A stretch of DNA of 64,000 bases from Hyphomicrobiales bacterium (GCA_019075865.1 JAGXAN010000004.1:62001-126000); one strand, 5' to 3'; positions 1-10,017 are shown, counted from the stretch's first letter. Made by a program: numbers and translations. Notes: a model not told the origin generated them from the sequence alone.

Positions 1-63
1 GACCCGCACCCGTTGTTCGCCAGCTTTATTGGGGCGGCAAAGGTGCAGAGCCGGCTGGTATGA
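1..63 (+). CDS. pyrG: CTP synthase, C-terminal fragment
   Basis: The first 60 bases read in frame as 20 residues, [20 protein letters not shown], followed by TGA. This matches the usual C-terminus of alphaproteobacterial CTP synthase, whose glutamine amidotransferase domain ends with a HPLFASFI..A...SRL pattern. The enzyme makes CTP from UTP, ATP and glutamine in the cytoplasm. The gene enters from outside the window. Its stop codon overlaps the ATG of the next gene, which suggests translational coupling. A pyrG-kdsA-eno order is common in alphaproteobacteria and supports the call. Only the tail is visible, so domains cannot be checked. Confidence 0.8.
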   Translation, partial: DPHPLFASFIGAAKVQSRLV

Positions 64-920
64 TGGTGTTCCCCATCGATCATCTGGTTCTGGGCGTCCA
101 TGATCTGGACGCAGCCGCCAGTTTTTACCAGCGGCTCGGATTCAAGGTCGGGGCTGTGAACGATCACCCTTGGGGCACGCAGAACCGGATCATTCAACTC
201 CACGGCAGCTTTCTGGAGTTGATCGCGCTGGGCCCCGACTTTGCCCGGAAAAGCGACGGGGTCTATTTTGCCGCGCGACTGAAGCAATATCTGGCACGCC
301 GCCAGGGATTTGCCATGCTGGCACTCTCCACCTCGGATGCGCTCGCAGCGCAGCAGCAATATGTGGCCGCCGCCGTTAGCGCTCAGCCATTGTTCGCTTT
401 TGGCCGCACCGGCCGCCGGCCCAATGGCGAGAGCGTCGAGCTTGGTTTCAAACTCGCCTTCGCCCAGTCTCCATTGCTGGAAGATGCCGGATTTTTTGCG
501 TGTCAGATGACCCATCCGGAATTCTTCTGGGCCCCCGAATGGCAGCAGCACGACAATAGCGTTCACGCGGTGCAAGCCGTCATCATGGTTGCGCCGGACC
601 CGTCTGACCATGCTGAATTTCTAACCCATTTTACCGGCCAGCACGAAATGCTGGCAAGCTCGATCGGGCTTGAATTGCAGCTTGGGGCCGGGCGGCTTGA
701 GGTGCTCACGCCGCTGGGTTTCCAGTTCAAGACCGGCACCCGTCCAGAGCGGGATGTGCCGCATTTTGCCGCTATACGCCTGAGCACGCCAGAGCTTGGA
801 GCCTTGGCGCAGCGCCTCCACGAGCAAGGCATTGTCTTTGCGCAGGCACCCGACCGGATCACCATTTCAGGCGATCAGGCTTTTGGTGCCACGCTTGTGT
901 TTGAGCCTCTGCCGCAATAG
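60..920 (+). CDS. VOC (glyoxalase-like) family protein
   Basis: A 286-residue protein whose N-terminus (residues 4-25, starting [18 protein letters not shown]) is the classic opening of a vicinal-oxygen-chelate fold. Its length and two-part layout fit the glyoxalase-like domain family (PF13468 type), which has no single known reaction. Two start codons lie back to back (ATGATG at 60 and 63). The first overlaps the pyrG stop, so the gene is probably co-transcribed with pyrG. Its position between pyrG and kdsA is a lineage-specific insertion in an otherwise conserved order. The substrate cannot be told from the sequence; a lyase, isomerase or dioxygenase role is possible. Confidence 0.75.
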   Translation: MMVFPIDHLVLGVHDLDAAASFYQRLGFKVGAVNDHPWGTQNRIIQLHGSFLELIALGPDFARKSDGVYFAARLKQYLARRQGFAMLALSTSDALAAQQQYVAAAVSAQPLFAFGRTGRRPNGESVELGFKLAFAQSPLLEDAGFFACQMTHPEFFWAPEWQQHDNSVHAVQAVIMVAPDPSDHAEFLTHFTGQHEMLASSIGLELQLGAGRLEVLTPLGFQFKTGTRPERDVPHFAAIRLSTPELGALAQRLHEQGIVFAQAPDRITISGDQAFGATLVFEPLPQ

Positions 921-987
921 CGGCCTCTTGGCGCTTTTTCATTCACGTGCTAGCCAACCCAATCGAATTTCCCAGAAAGTAAAATCC

Positions 988-1836
988 ATGCAGGCCAATC
1001 GCATAGTTACCATCGGGCAGGGGGCGGGTGCCGCAAAGTTTGGCAATGCCCTGCCGCTTGCCATCATCGCTGGCCCCTGTGCCATGGAGAGCGCCAGCCA
1101 TGCCCTCGCAATGGCGACGGCCATTCAGGAAATCACCCGTCGGCTGAACATGCCGTTTGTCTATAAAAGTTCTTTCGACAAGGCCAATCGTACCTCGCTG
1201 ACCAGCACGCGCGGCGTCGGCCTCGACAAGGCCATGCAAATTTTCGCGGATATCAAGTCGCGTCTGGGTGTGCCGGTGATTACCGATGTGCACGACGCTA
1301 GCCAATGCGCAGCCGTGGCCCAAGTGGTTGACGTGCTGCAAATTCCAGCATTCCTGTGTCGCCAGACAGACCTGCTTTTGGCAGCGGCGGCAACCGGCAA
1401 GCCGGTCAACGTCAAGAAAGGTCAGTTTCTGGCCCCCTGGGACATGCAGAATGTTGTCGCCAAAATCACCGCCTCTGGCAATCCGCAGGTCATGGTTACC
1501 GAGCGCGGCGTAAGCTTTGGCTACAATACGCTGGTCTCCGATATGCGGGCCCTGCCGATACTCGCCCAAACCACCGGTGCGCCGGTGATTTTCGATGCAA
1601 CCCATTCCGTGCAGCAACCGGGCGGGCGCGGCGGCACTTCGGGTGGCGAGCGCCAGTTTGTGCCGGTTCTGGCGCGTGCGGCGGTCGCTGTGGGGGTCGC
1701 GGGTGTATTCATCGAAACCCATCAGGACCCGGACAAGGCCCCTTCCGATGGCCCCAATATGGTGCCTTTGCATGAATTAGAGGCTTTGCTGCGCCGCTTG
1801 CAGGCGTTTGATCAGCTTGCCAAGTCTTCACCTTGA
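988..1836 (+). CDS. kdsA: 3-deoxy-8-phosphooctulonate synthase (KDO-8-P synthase)
   Basis: Condenses phosphoenolpyruvate with arabinose 5-phosphate to make KDO 8-phosphate, the precursor of the lipopolysaccharide inner-core sugar. The 282-residue product has the family signatures IAGPCAMES near residue 30, the [11 protein letters not shown] phosphate-binding stretch, and [14 protein letters not shown] near residue 215. The frame is open back to 796, but that would overlap the VOC gene and add residues unlike the family. The ATG at 988 gives the usual length of about 280. It follows pyrG-VOC in the same direction, and a cytoplasmic role in cell-envelope supply is expected. Confidence 0.95.
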   Translation: MQANRIVTIGQGAGAAKFGNALPLAIIAGPCAMESASHALAMATAIQEITRRLNMPFVYKSSFDKANRTSLTSTRGVGLDKAMQIFADIKSRLGVPVITDVHDASQCAAVAQVVDVLQIPAFLCRQTDLLLAAAATGKPVNVKKGQFLAPWDMQNVVAKITASGNPQVMVTERGVSFGYNTLVSDMRALPILAQTTGAPVIFDATHSVQQPGGRGGTSGGERQFVPVLARAAVAVGVAGVFIETHQDPDKAPSDGPNMVPLHELEALLRRLQAFDQLAKSSP

Positions 1837-1925
1837 TCCGCGCGGCATCTATATAAGCCCTGGCAATTGTGCCATGATGGTGGGGCGGTTAATTTTCGGT
1901 CTGTTATTGGAAGTGCATCCGACAC

Positions 1926-2798
1926 ATGGTTGAGCCGAATTTTTCTTATGCCGATCCGACGGACCCCTTGGTCAAGCGGCAGTTTATTCGGTTGGTGGAA
2001 CGCATTTCGGGCCAAAGGCACCTGCGCCGCCTCTACCTCGACAACCGGCACCATCCCAAACCCGGCGAGAGCTTTTTCGCCGCCGCCGTGCGCCGCCTCG
2101 CGGTGGATGTCCAGTTTGATGCGGCCCGCCTTGCCCGCATACCGGCGCATGGGCCCTTGGTGATTGTCGCCAATCATCCTTACGGCGTGCTGGATGGCAT
2201 CGTCATATCCTGGCTGGTAGAGCAGGTGCGCAAGGATTTTCTGGTGCTCACCAATGCGGTGCTGCTGCGCGCGCCCGAAATCGCCGCTCATGTTCTGGCC
2301 GTTGATTTTGCCGCGACGCCGGAAGCCACCCAAACCAACATAGCCTCGCGTGCAGCGGCCCGGGCCCATCTGGAACAGGGCGGGGTGATCGTGGTGTTTC
2401 CAGCAGGCGGCGTCTCCACAACGCCGGATCGCTGGGGCCGCCACCCGGCCATTGATGCGCCCTGGCAACCCTTTACCGCGCAATTGATCCAGCGCACCAA
2501 AGCTGACGTGCTGCCAGTCTGTTTCAGTGGCCAGAACAGCCGCCTGTTTCAAATTGCCAGCCATTTGAGCCAGACCCTGCGATTGTCGCTGATTTTTCAC
2601 GAAGTGCGGGCCCGCATGGGCACTAGCCTCCCGGTCGCCATTGGTGAAGTCATTCCTTATGAAAAACTCAGCGGCTTCAAGGACCGGCAGGAACTTGCCA
2701 ACGAATTGATGCGCCGCACTTACGCGCTTGGGCGCTCAGAATTGCAGGCGCATGGCACGGCCGGCGGCCGGCGACGCAAATTGAAAGCGCAATATTAA
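1926..2798 (+). CDS. Lysophospholipid acyltransferase family protein
   Basis: A 290-residue PlsC-like acyltransferase. Motif I is NHPYGVLDG (about residues 84-92), giving the catalytic His and Asp as an HX4D variant. The later VFPAGGVS (about residues 158-165) occupies the place of the family FPEG motif. Members transfer acyl groups from acyl-ACP or acyl-CoA to lysophospholipids, lyso-ornithine lipid or related acceptors at the inner membrane; the acceptor here is not determinable. It resembles the acyltransferases related to the COG3176 hemolysin-like group more than a standard 1-acylglycerol-3-phosphate acyltransferase. It converges with queF, leaving only 30 bases between the stop codons. 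Confidence 0.75.
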   Translation: MVEPNFSYADPTDPLVKRQFIRLVERISGQRHLRRLYLDNRHHPKPGESFFAAAVRRLAVDVQFDAARLARIPAHGPLVIVANHPYGVLDGIVISWLVEQVRKDFLVLTNAVLLRAPEIAAHVLAVDFAATPEATQTNIASRAAARAHLEQGGVIVVFPAGGVSTTPDRWGRHPAIDAPWQPFTAQLIQRTKADVLPVCFSGQNSRLFQIASHLSQTLRLSLIFHEVRARMGTSLPVAIGEVIPYEKLSGFKDRQELANELMRRTYALGRSELQAHGTAGGRRRKLKAQY

Positions 2799-2828
2799 AT
2801 CTGCCAAAGGCCGGGGGGGCTGCGGGTT

Positions 2829-3293
2829 TCAGCCGCGCCCGCGATAGGTCGGCACGCCTTGATCCGGCAGCCAGACGCCCTTGGGCACTTCGCCGCTTTG
2901 CCAGAACACATCGATGGGAATGCCGCCGCGCGGATACCAATAGCCGCCAATCCGCAGCCAGCGGGGCTTTAGCAGGGCGCATATGTCCAGACCGATACGC
3001 ACCGTGCAATCCTCGTGGAATGCGCCATGGTTGCGAAACGAGGACAGGTAGAGTTTGAGCGATTTAGACTCAACCAGATATTTGCCCGGCACATAATCAA
3101 TCACCAGATGCGCGAAATCCGGTTGCCCGGTAACCGGACAAAGGGAAGTAAACTCCGGCGCGGTAAAACGCGTGACGAAATTCTGGCCCGGGTGCGGATT
3201 GGGCACTTTCTCCAGAACCGCCTCTTCGGGCGATTGCGGCAGGGCAACCTGCTTGCCAAGCAGCGTCGGGTTGGGTTGGCTGGTTTTGGCCAT
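2829..3293 (-). CDS. queF: NADPH-dependent 7-cyano-7-deazaguanine reductase
   Basis: Reduces preQ0 to preQ1 in queuosine biosynthesis for tRNA wobble positions. The 154-residue product is the short single-domain QueF. Visible signatures are [14 protein letters not shown], containing the catalytic Cys that forms the thioimide, and the family motif [15 protein letters not shown] with the NADPH-binding segment. The frame extends 17 codons further upstream, but the ATG at 3293 gives the typical start ([15 protein letters not shown]) and length. It is a single gene, divergent from eno. No other queuosine gene is in the window. Confidence 0.93.
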   Translation of the reverse strand: MAKTSQPNPTLLGKQVALPQSPEEAVLEKVPNPHPGQNFVTRFTAPEFTSLCPVTGQPDFAHLVIDYVPGKYLVESKSLKLYLSSFRNHGAFHEDCTVRIGLDICALLKPRWLRIGGYWYPRGGIPIDVFWQSGEVPKGVWLPDQGVPTYRGRG

Positions 3294-3416
3294 TTGGGGC
3301 TCACTTTGCAAAAAAAAGCGGATGCACTGCCTTAAAGCTTGCAAGCAACTGCCGCAACAGGCTTGAACTGTCCTTAGTCAATTTCAGAAATCGTCTTTCA
3401 ACGATCACATGCTTAG

Positions 3417-4739
<1,323 letters not shown>

Positions 4740-4746
4740 AGCGTCG

Positions 4747-4801
4747 GCCCCGATTGCCGGGGCAAGGATTGCGAGCCGCCCGCGCAGCATCTGCGGGCGG
4801 C
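4747..4801 (+). terminator. Tandem GC-rich hairpins after eno
   Basis: Two hairpins follow the eno stop. One is GCCCCG-ATTGC-CGGGGC at 4747-4763, with a 6-bp stem. The other is GCCGCCCGC...GCGGGCGGC at about 4775-4801, with a 9-bp stem. Neither is followed by a run of T, so this is either a terminator without a U-tract, an RNA-stabilising 3' end, or an attenuating structure before ftsB. Confidence 0.4.
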
Positions 4802-4874
4802 CAGGTCTCAATAATCTGGCATATTTGCAGGGCGCGTTAACTTTTCCCTAACCCTGCCGTTGCACATTTGAGCC

Positions 4875-5201
4875 ATGATATTCTTCTTTCGGTTTCGCAA
4901 TTACATCGCCCCCGCGCTGCTTTACAGCGTGACATTGGTGGTTTGCGCCTACTTCGTGGATTACGCCGTGTTTGGTGTGCGTGGATTGCAGGCGCGCGCC
5001 GCCCATATCCAGCAGATGACTCAACTCTCCGCACAATTGACTGACCTGCAGCAGCAGGAAGCGCGCTGGCGTCACCGCATTCAACTCATCCGCGGTGGCG
5101 TCATCGACGAGGATCTGCTGGACGAACAGGCCCGAACCGAATTGGGCGAAGTGGGCAAGGATGATGTGGTGGTCATGCTGCCAAAAGGCACCGACGACTG
5201 A
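4875..5201 (+). CDS. ftsB: Septum formation initiator FtsB (DivIC family)
   Basis: A 108-residue bitopic membrane protein with a short cytoplasmic N-terminus, a membrane segment at about residues 9-30, then a coiled coil (QARAAHIQQMTQLSAQLTDL) and the DivIC-type ending where DEDLLDEQARTELGEVGKDD precedes a conserved hydrophobic strand. FtsB links FtsL and FtsQ in the divisome and helps activate septal peptidoglycan synthesis. Position directly after eno is conserved in alphaproteobacteria and supports the call. In many relatives the pyruvate dehydrogenase genes follow, but they do not here. Confidence 0.85.
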   Translation: MIFFFRFRNYIAPALLYSVTLVVCAYFVDYAVFGVRGLQARAAHIQQMTQLSAQLTDLQQQEARWRHRIQLIRGGVIDEDLLDEQARTELGEVGKDDVVVMLPKGTDD

Positions 5202-5496
5202 GCCAGCGAATCTTGCAAAGCCTGTCAGCACATGGCACGGCGTGTCGCCAGATAGCGGTTGCCCATATTGGCTTTTGACAAAGCCCCGATTACCTTTCGC
5301 CGACAGGTGCAGAATCGCGGGGCGAACGAAGTCCCCATATGCCAAACGCCATGCCCCATGCCGCGCCCTTGAGACACTGGCGCTGCCCAGCGGTGCGCTG
5401 GTTATGTTGGCTGCCAGCGCATTTGAATTTCTGCCCGCAAGCGCGTAGAAGCTTTCGCAAGGGCCACCTTGCGGGTTGGTCGGCCAGGAGTTGCCT
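5202..5496 (+). other. Intergenic region ftsB-lipA
   Basis: These 295 bases hold no convincing gene. An open frame of about 117 codons overlapping ftsB runs through it, but its composition (R, A, P and C rich) looks like an out-of-frame shadow. The only clear signal is AGGAG at 5483-5487, the ribosome-binding site for lipA. In many alphaproteobacteria this position is taken by pdhABC-lpd. I see no recognisable remnant of those genes. Confidence 0.5.
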
Positions 5497-6462
5497 ATGA
5501 AGCTTGTGCTTGATTTGTTGAACAATGATCAACGCCGCATGACAATGCCGGTTCGCCATCCTGAAAAACAGGCGAACTCGGATACACCGGTATTGCGCAA
5601 GCCGGAATGGATCCGGGTGAAAGCGCCGGGCTCACCTGCTTACATGGAGACACGAAAAATCGTCCGCGAGCACGGGCTGGTGACGGTCTGCGAGGAAGCT
5701 GGTTGTCCCAATATCGGCGAATGCTGGGAGAAAAAGCACGCGACATTCATGATCATGGGCGAAATCTGCACCCGTGCCTGCGCGTTTTGTAATGTGCGCA
5801 CCGGCCTGCCGCAACCGCTCGATCCGCTGGAGCCGCAGCACACCGCCGAGACCGTGCGCAAGCTCGGCCTTTTGCATGTGGTAATCACATCGGTGGACCG
5901 CGATGATCTGGACGATGGCGGTGCTGCCCATTTTGCCGCCGTTATCCATGCCATTCGTGCGCTAAACCCCACGACTACCATTGAAATTCTCACGCCCGAC
6001 TTTTTGCGCAAACCCGGCGCGCTGGAGGTGGTGGTGGCGGCAAAGCCCGATGTGTTCAACCATAATCTTGAGACCGTGCCGGGCAAATATCCCACGGTGC
6101 GGCCCGGTGCCCGCTATTTCCATTCGCTGCGCCTGTTGCAGCGCGTCAAGGAATTGGATGCCAGCATTTTCACCAAATCCGGGTTAATGGTCGGTCTGGG
6201 CGAAACCCGCACTGAAATTTTGCAGGTGATGGATGATTTGCGGGTCGCGGATGTCGATTTCCTGACCATTGGCCAATATCTGCAACCCACCCGCAAGCAT
6301 CACGAAGTGGTGGCCTTCATCACCCCGGATGAATTCAAGTCTTATGAAGTCATCGCCAATGCCAAGGGGTTTGCGCTGGTCTCGGCCTCACCGCTGACGC
6401 GCTCATCCCACCACGCGGGGGACGATTTTGCCCGCCTCAAGCGCGCGCGTGCCGGAGCCTGA
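5497..6462 (+). CDS. lipA: Lipoyl synthase
   Basis: A radical SAM enzyme that inserts two sulfur atoms into protein-bound octanoyl groups to make lipoate. It carries both iron-sulfur cluster motifs: the auxiliary cluster CX4CX5C ([12 protein letters not shown]) and the radical SAM CX3CX2C (CTRACAFC). The RSSHHAG near the C-terminus is the conserved Ser that ligates the auxiliary cluster. The frame is open from 5476. I chose the ATG at 5497 because AGGAG sits nine bases before it, giving 321 residues; ATG 5539 is the alternative. The coq10-like gene starts two bases after its stop, so the pair is an operon. Confidence 0.95.
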   Translation: MKLVLDLLNNDQRRMTMPVRHPEKQANSDTPVLRKPEWIRVKAPGSPAYMETRKIVREHGLVTVCEEAGCPNIGECWEKKHATFMIMGEICTRACAFCNVRTGLPQPLDPLEPQHTAETVRKLGLLHVVITSVDRDDLDDGGAAHFAAVIHAIRALNPTTTIEILTPDFLRKPGALEVVVAAKPDVFNHNLETVPGKYPTVRPGARYFHSLRLLQRVKELDASIFTKSGLMVGLGETRTEILQVMDDLRVADVDFLTIGQYLQPTRKHHEVVAFITPDEFKSYEVIANAKGFALVSASPLTRSSHHAGDDFARLKRARAGA

Positions 6463-6464
6463 CG

Positions 6465-6929
6465 ATGCCGAGTTTCGAGAGTGCACGGCAGGTAAAACAC
6501 AGCGCTGCCAATATGTTTGATCTTGTGGCGAATGTGGAGGATTACCCTAAGTTCGTGCCGCTTTGTCAAACCTTGCGTGTGCGCAGCCGTCGCATCAACG
6601 ACGCCGGTGATACAGTGCTGATCGCCGACATGACCGTCGGCTACAAGGCCATTCGCGAGACTTTTGGCAGTCGCGTTACGCTGGATCGCAAAAATCTGAC
6701 CATTCTGGTTGAATATATCGACGGCCCATTTTCCAGCCTGCAAAACCGCTGGAATTTCATTGACCTTGGCACGCCGGAAGCGCCTCTGGCGAAGGTGGAG
6801 TTTTTTATCACCTATGAGTTCAAAAGCCGCACCTTCGCCATGCTGATGGGTTCCATGTTTGATACGGCATTTCGTAAATTTGCCGCCGCCTTTGAAGCGC
6901 GTGCCGATGTGGTCTATCGGCAGGCATAG
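6465..6929 (+). CDS. Coenzyme Q-binding protein COQ10 / RatA family (SRPBCC fold)
   Basis: A 154-residue START-like (polyketide cyclase/dehydrase) protein. The opening MPSFESARQVKHSAANMFDLVANVEDYPKFVPLC is typical of the COQ10 branch. COQ10 homologues bind ubiquinone and support respiration; the related E. coli RatA was described as a ribosome-associated toxin, though that assignment does not transfer safely. The start lies two bases after lipA, a linkage widespread in alphaproteobacteria. A quinone-binding role is more likely than a toxin role, from family knowledge rather than from any residue seen here. Confidence 0.8.
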   Translation: MPSFESARQVKHSAANMFDLVANVEDYPKFVPLCQTLRVRSRRINDAGDTVLIADMTVGYKAIRETFGSRVTLDRKNLTILVEYIDGPFSSLQNRWNFIDLGTPEAPLAKVEFFITYEFKSRTFAMLMGSMFDTAFRKFAAAFEARADVVYRQA

Positions 6930-6944
6930 GGTCGCTGGAGTCCC

Positions 6945-7562
6945 ATGAGCCTGTTATCAGCCATCGTTGTAAGTGCCATTGCCTGGCTTAGCTTTGGCGT
7001 TGGCCATAGCCTGCTGGCAGCCGATGCCTTGCGCGCCCCGATGCAGCGATGGTTCGGTAAAGCCGAGCGCCTGGCCTATAATGGCATAGCCCTCATTCAC
7101 CTGATGCTTGTGCTCGCCATCTGCCGCTGGGCCTTTGCCGGACAATTGCCCTTCGCGCTTGCGCCAGTGGTGCAAATCGGCTTGCATGCCGTGCAACTGC
7201 TGGCCGTGGTGCTGCTGGTGCTGGCGCTGCGCGAATATGATATGCCGCTGTTTCTGGGCTTGCGGCAATGGTCGCAGGGCGCAGCCATCGCCAGCCAAGG
7301 CGTCAGCGAACAACTGGTGGTGATTGGCCTGCACCGCTATGTGCGCCATCCCCTCTACAGTGCCAGCATTCTCCTTCTGCTGGCCAGCGTCACAGACCCT
7401 TACACTTTGGCGACAGCGTTGTTTGCAACGGTTTATTTTGTGATTGGCCTGCGCTTTGAGGAGCGCAAACTACAACGGCTCTATGGGGCCGCCTATCAGG
7501 CCTATCGCGCGCGCACGCCAGCTTTGGTGCCCGCTTGGGGCCGGCACCATTTATCCGCCTAA
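6945..7562 (+). CDS. Isoprenylcysteine methyltransferase-like integral membrane protein
   Basis: A 205-residue protein with about five hydrophobic segments (about residues 3-22, 40-58, 72-92, 140-170). Its C-terminal half has the methyltransferase pattern of the ICMT/PEMT/NnrU superfamily: HRYVRHPLYSA near residue 125, then FEERKLQRLYGAAYQAYRARTPALVP. These residues bind S-adenosylmethionine and the lipid-side substrate in characterised members. The bacterial substrate is unknown. It follows coq10 by 15 bases in the same direction. Its stop codon overlaps the stop of the convergent helicase gene. Confidence 0.75.
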   Translation: MSLLSAIVVSAIAWLSFGVGHSLLAADALRAPMQRWFGKAERLAYNGIALIHLMLVLAICRWAFAGQLPFALAPVVQIGLHAVQLLAVVLLVLALREYDMPLFLGLRQWSQGAAIASQGVSEQLVVIGLHRYVRHPLYSASILLLLASVTDPYTLATALFATVYFVIGLRFEERKLQRLYGAAYQAYRARTPALVPAWGRHHLSA

Positions 7563-9412
7563 AGCGTGTTTTCGTTGCGCTTCTTGTCCTTCTTGCGCAG
7601 TTTCCGGTCTCCGGCGGCACCCTCGGGGCGCGGCGCATGATCGCGTTTGAAGCCTGCATCACGCTTTGGGCCATCATGCCCGCCCTTGCGGTGCGCGGAT
7701 CGGCTGCCGGCATCAGGCGGGGCGCTAGCGGGCACGATTTTGATATTCTTGTCGTTGACGCGTTTCAGTGAGGCGGCAAAGCTTTCGCCAAACTGGCTGT
7801 CAATTTCAAAAAACGTCTCGCGGTCCTGAATTTTGATGCTGCCAATTTCCGCCTTGCTCAACCGGCCGTGGCGGCAGATCAGCGGCACCAGCCAGCGCGG
7901 GTCAGCGTCATGCTGGCGACCCAGATTCAGCTTGAACCAAAGAAAGCTCTGCCCTTGAGGATTGTGCGGCTCATAGGCGCGGCCTTCGCGCGGGCTTGCC
8001 TCCCGCGCATGGGAATCACGCGATCTTGGCTCGCGCGCATTGGATTCACGCGCATTGGGTTCGCGCTGGTTGGCACGCGGCGGGGCGCGGTCATCGCGGC
8101 CCATGGCCGGGTCTTCAATTTCCTCAGGCGCGGGCAATTTCTCGCGCAATAATTGCGCCAGCGCCGCTGCCAGCACATCCGGCGTATAGCGCTCCTGCAA
8201 TTTGGCGATCAGGTCGAGGTCTTCCTCGCCCGCCACCTCGGTAAACACCTCATCCGACAGGATGCGGGCTTCGTCCTTGGCGCCGACTTCTTCAGCGGTT
8301 GGCGGGCCGCTCCATTTGCATTGCACCTTGGCCGCCATCAGCAGCGCTTCGGCGCGACGTCGGCGGTTGACCGGCACAATCAAAATGCAGACGCCCTTTC
8401 GCCCGGCGCGGCCGGTGCGGCCCGAGCGATGCAGCAGCGTATCGCGGTTGTTGGGCAGATCGGCATGAATGACCAGCGACAGATCGGGCAAATCCAGCCC
8501 GCGTGCCGCGACATCGGTGGCAATGCAAACCCTGGCTCGGCCATCACGTAGCGCCTGCAAGCCGTGGTTGCGTTCGTTTTGGCTGAGTTCGCCCGAAAGC
8601 GCCACCACCGAAAACCCGCGCTCGGTCAGGCTGGCGTGCATGTGGCGCACACCTTCGCGGGTGGCGCAAAACACGATGGCGGTGCGCGCTTCAAAAAAGC
8701 GCAACACATTGACTACCGCGCGCTCGCCATCATTGGGGGCGATGCGGATGGCGCGATATTCAATATCGGCATGGGCGACATTGGCGGAAGCCACGTCGAT
8801 ACGCAGGCTGTTGCGCTGGAAATTGGTGGCAAGTTGCGCAATGGCCTTGGGAATGGTCGCCGAAAACAAGAGCGTGCGCCGCTCGGCTGGCGTGGTCGAG
8901 AGAATGAATTCAATATCCTCACGAAAGCCCAGATCGAGCATTTCGTCGGCCTCGTCGAGCACCACGGCCTGCATGTGCGTCGCATCCAGCCGGTTGCGCT
9001 CCAGATGGTCGCGCAGGCGGCCCGGTGTGCCCACCACAATATGGCAGCCAGCATTGAGTTCGCGCTGCTCACGGCGCGCGTCCATGCCACCAACGCAAGC
9101 GACCACCCGCCCGCCCGCCGCCGCAAACAGCCATTCCAGCTCGCGGTGCACCTGCATGGCCAGTTCGCGCGTCGGCGCGACCACCAGCGCCAGCGGCGCA
9201 CCGGCGCGCGGCAGGCGCTCCTGATCGTTCAACAGGGCAGGGGCAATGGCCAAGCCATAGGCAATGGTTTTGCCAGAGCCGGTTTGCGCCGAAACCAGAA
9301 GGTCGCGGCCAGCGTCAGCCGCCAGCACGGCGCTTTGCACCGGCGTTGGCTCGGCATATTCACGCTTTTGCAAGGCCGCGGCAATCGAGGGCGGCAGATG
9401 GGGAAAGGGCAT
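7559..9412 (-). CDS. DEAD-box RNA helicase with DbpA-type RNA-binding domain
   Basis: A 617-residue ATP-dependent RNA helicase. Motifs in order: the Q region (EPTPVQSAVL), motif I AQTGSGKT, Ia PTRELA, Ib TPGR, II VLDEADEML, III SAT, V ATDVAARGLDLP and VI HRSGRTGRAG. After residue about 440 comes a low-complexity linker rich in Arg, Glu, Asn and Ala with repeats such as NARE. A DbpA-like RNA-binding domain follows (about residues 505-570), then a basic tail. This layout resembles CsdA/DeaD or DbpA helicases of ribosome assembly and cold adaptation. The exact orthology is uncertain, so no symbol is given. Confidence 0.9.
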   Translation of the reverse strand: MPFPHLPPSIAAALQKREYAEPTPVQSAVLAADAGRDLLVSAQTGSGKTIAYGLAIAPALLNDQERLPRAGAPLALVVAPTRELAMQVHRELEWLFAAAGGRVVACVGGMDARREQRELNAGCHIVVGTPGRLRDHLERNRLDATHMQAVVLDEADEMLDLGFREDIEFILSTTPAERRTLLFSATIPKAIAQLATNFQRNSLRIDVASANVAHADIEYRAIRIAPNDGERAVVNVLRFFEARTAIVFCATREGVRHMHASLTERGFSVVALSGELSQNERNHGLQALRDGRARVCIATDVAARGLDLPDLSLVIHADLPNNRDTLLHRSGRTGRAGRKGVCILIVPVNRRRRAEALLMAAKVQCKWSGPPTAEEVGAKDEARILSDEVFTEVAGEEDLDLIAKLQERYTPDVLAAALAQLLREKLPAPEEIEDPAMGRDDRAPPRANQREPNARESNAREPRSRDSHAREASPREGRAYEPHNPQGQSFLWFKLNLGRQHDADPRWLVPLICRHGRLSKAEIGSIKIQDRETFFEIDSQFGESFAASLKRVNDKNIKIVPASAPPDAGSRSAHRKGGHDGPKRDAGFKRDHAPRPEGAAGDRKLRKKDKKRNENTL

Positions 9413-9803
9413 CGGGGATTAAATACCTGGTTCAGCGCGCAAGGAGAGGAAAAAGCCAAAACCTGGCCCGGCATTCACAGCTAAAGCGCAGCGTGAGCAT
9501 AAATGCGATAAACTCTCTATGCACCCCAAAGGCTTATGTTGCAATGCACATATTCGAGAAATAGAGAAAGAAAGAGGTGGCTCGGCCTGATTGGTGGGGA
9601 CGTCGATAAGGTGTTTTGACCTCACTTACATGTGTCGATACATCCACGAAGGCTTGACTTTGGGATTAAGCTTGAGGCCGCCTGCCGCCGCCAATCCGTC
9701 AACACCGCGCCTTTATAACTTCCTTATATTTTCGGGCAAAAGTCCGAATGGATCGCTGATGCGGTTCAAGCGCATGGTGGGTGGGCCTGAAGGAGGGCAT
9801 CCC
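9413..9803. other. Divergent intergenic region, helicase / kdp operon
   Basis: These 391 bases separate the divergent helicase and kdp genes and should hold both promoters. Visible signals are a 14-bp quasi-palindrome ATGTGTCGATACAT at 9630-9643 (one mismatched pair), an AT-rich candidate KdpE box at 9712-9733 and a GAAGGAGGG ribosome-binding site just before the ATG at 9804. An open frame from 9591 runs through the region into the small membrane-protein gene, but its first part lacks coding character. Confidence 0.55.
9712..9733 (+). promoter_or_regulatory. Candidate KdpE-binding box
   Basis: TTTATAACTTCCTTATATTTTC stands out as an AT-rich patch in GC-rich DNA 71 bases before the first kdp gene. 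It resembles the E. coli KdpE site, in which TTTATA is followed by a T-rich spacer and a second TTTACA-like half. KdpE is encoded at the end of this same operon. Similarity is by eye and the second half is imperfect. Confidence 0.3.
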
Positions 9804-9902
9804 ATGCAAGACTTTATCTTTCTTCTCATTCCCGCTGCCCTGTTCGCGCTGATGGGCCTTTACGCCCTGGCTTGCGCCATATTGCAGGAGCCTGTGCCAT
9901 GA
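9804..9902 (+). CDS. Small membrane peptide preceding kdpF
   Basis: A 32-residue peptide, [20 protein letters not shown] followed by [12 protein letters not shown], almost wholly one membrane helix (residues 3-27). It has an excellent ribosome-binding site (AAGGAGGGCATCCC before the ATG). Its TGA overlaps the kdpF start in an ATGA arrangement, so it is translated as part of the operon. Similar short single-helix peptides precede kdpF in other bacteria, but I know of no established role. By position it could be an extra KdpFABC-stabilising or regulatory peptide; that is inference. Confidence 0.6.
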   Translation: MQDFIFLLIPAALFALMGLYALACAILQEPVP

Positions 9903-9985
9903 CAGACCCGCTGCTTGGGCTGGCGGTTGCGCTCTGCCTTGGCCTTTATCTGGCCTATACCCTGATCCATCCCGAAAAATTCTGA
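9899..9985 (+). CDS. kdpF: Potassium-transporting ATPase subunit F
   Basis: A 28-residue single-helix peptide that starts [20 protein letters not shown] and ends TLIHPEKF. Length, one transmembrane helix, the [13 protein letters not shown] ending and the place directly before kdpA all fit KdpF. KdpF stabilises the KdpFABC complex in the inner membrane. The start ATG overlaps the stop of the preceding peptide, and kdpA begins 32 bases downstream. It is too short for most automatic gene callers. Confidence 0.85.
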   Translation: MTDPLLGLAVALCLGLYLAYTLIHPEKF

Positions 9986-10017
9986 ATAGAGGCGCAGGTC
10001 CCTGCGTTGGCAATGTC

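Noticed and set aside
5095-5448. A 117-codon frame overlapping ftsB, considered as a pdh remnant
   Set aside because: Residue composition is that of a shifted frame, and no pyruvate dehydrogenase motif is present.
9630-9643. A quasi-palindrome before the kdp genes as a specific operator
   Set aside because: One mismatched pair, no regulator to link it with, and such 14-bp matches are expected in a window of this size.
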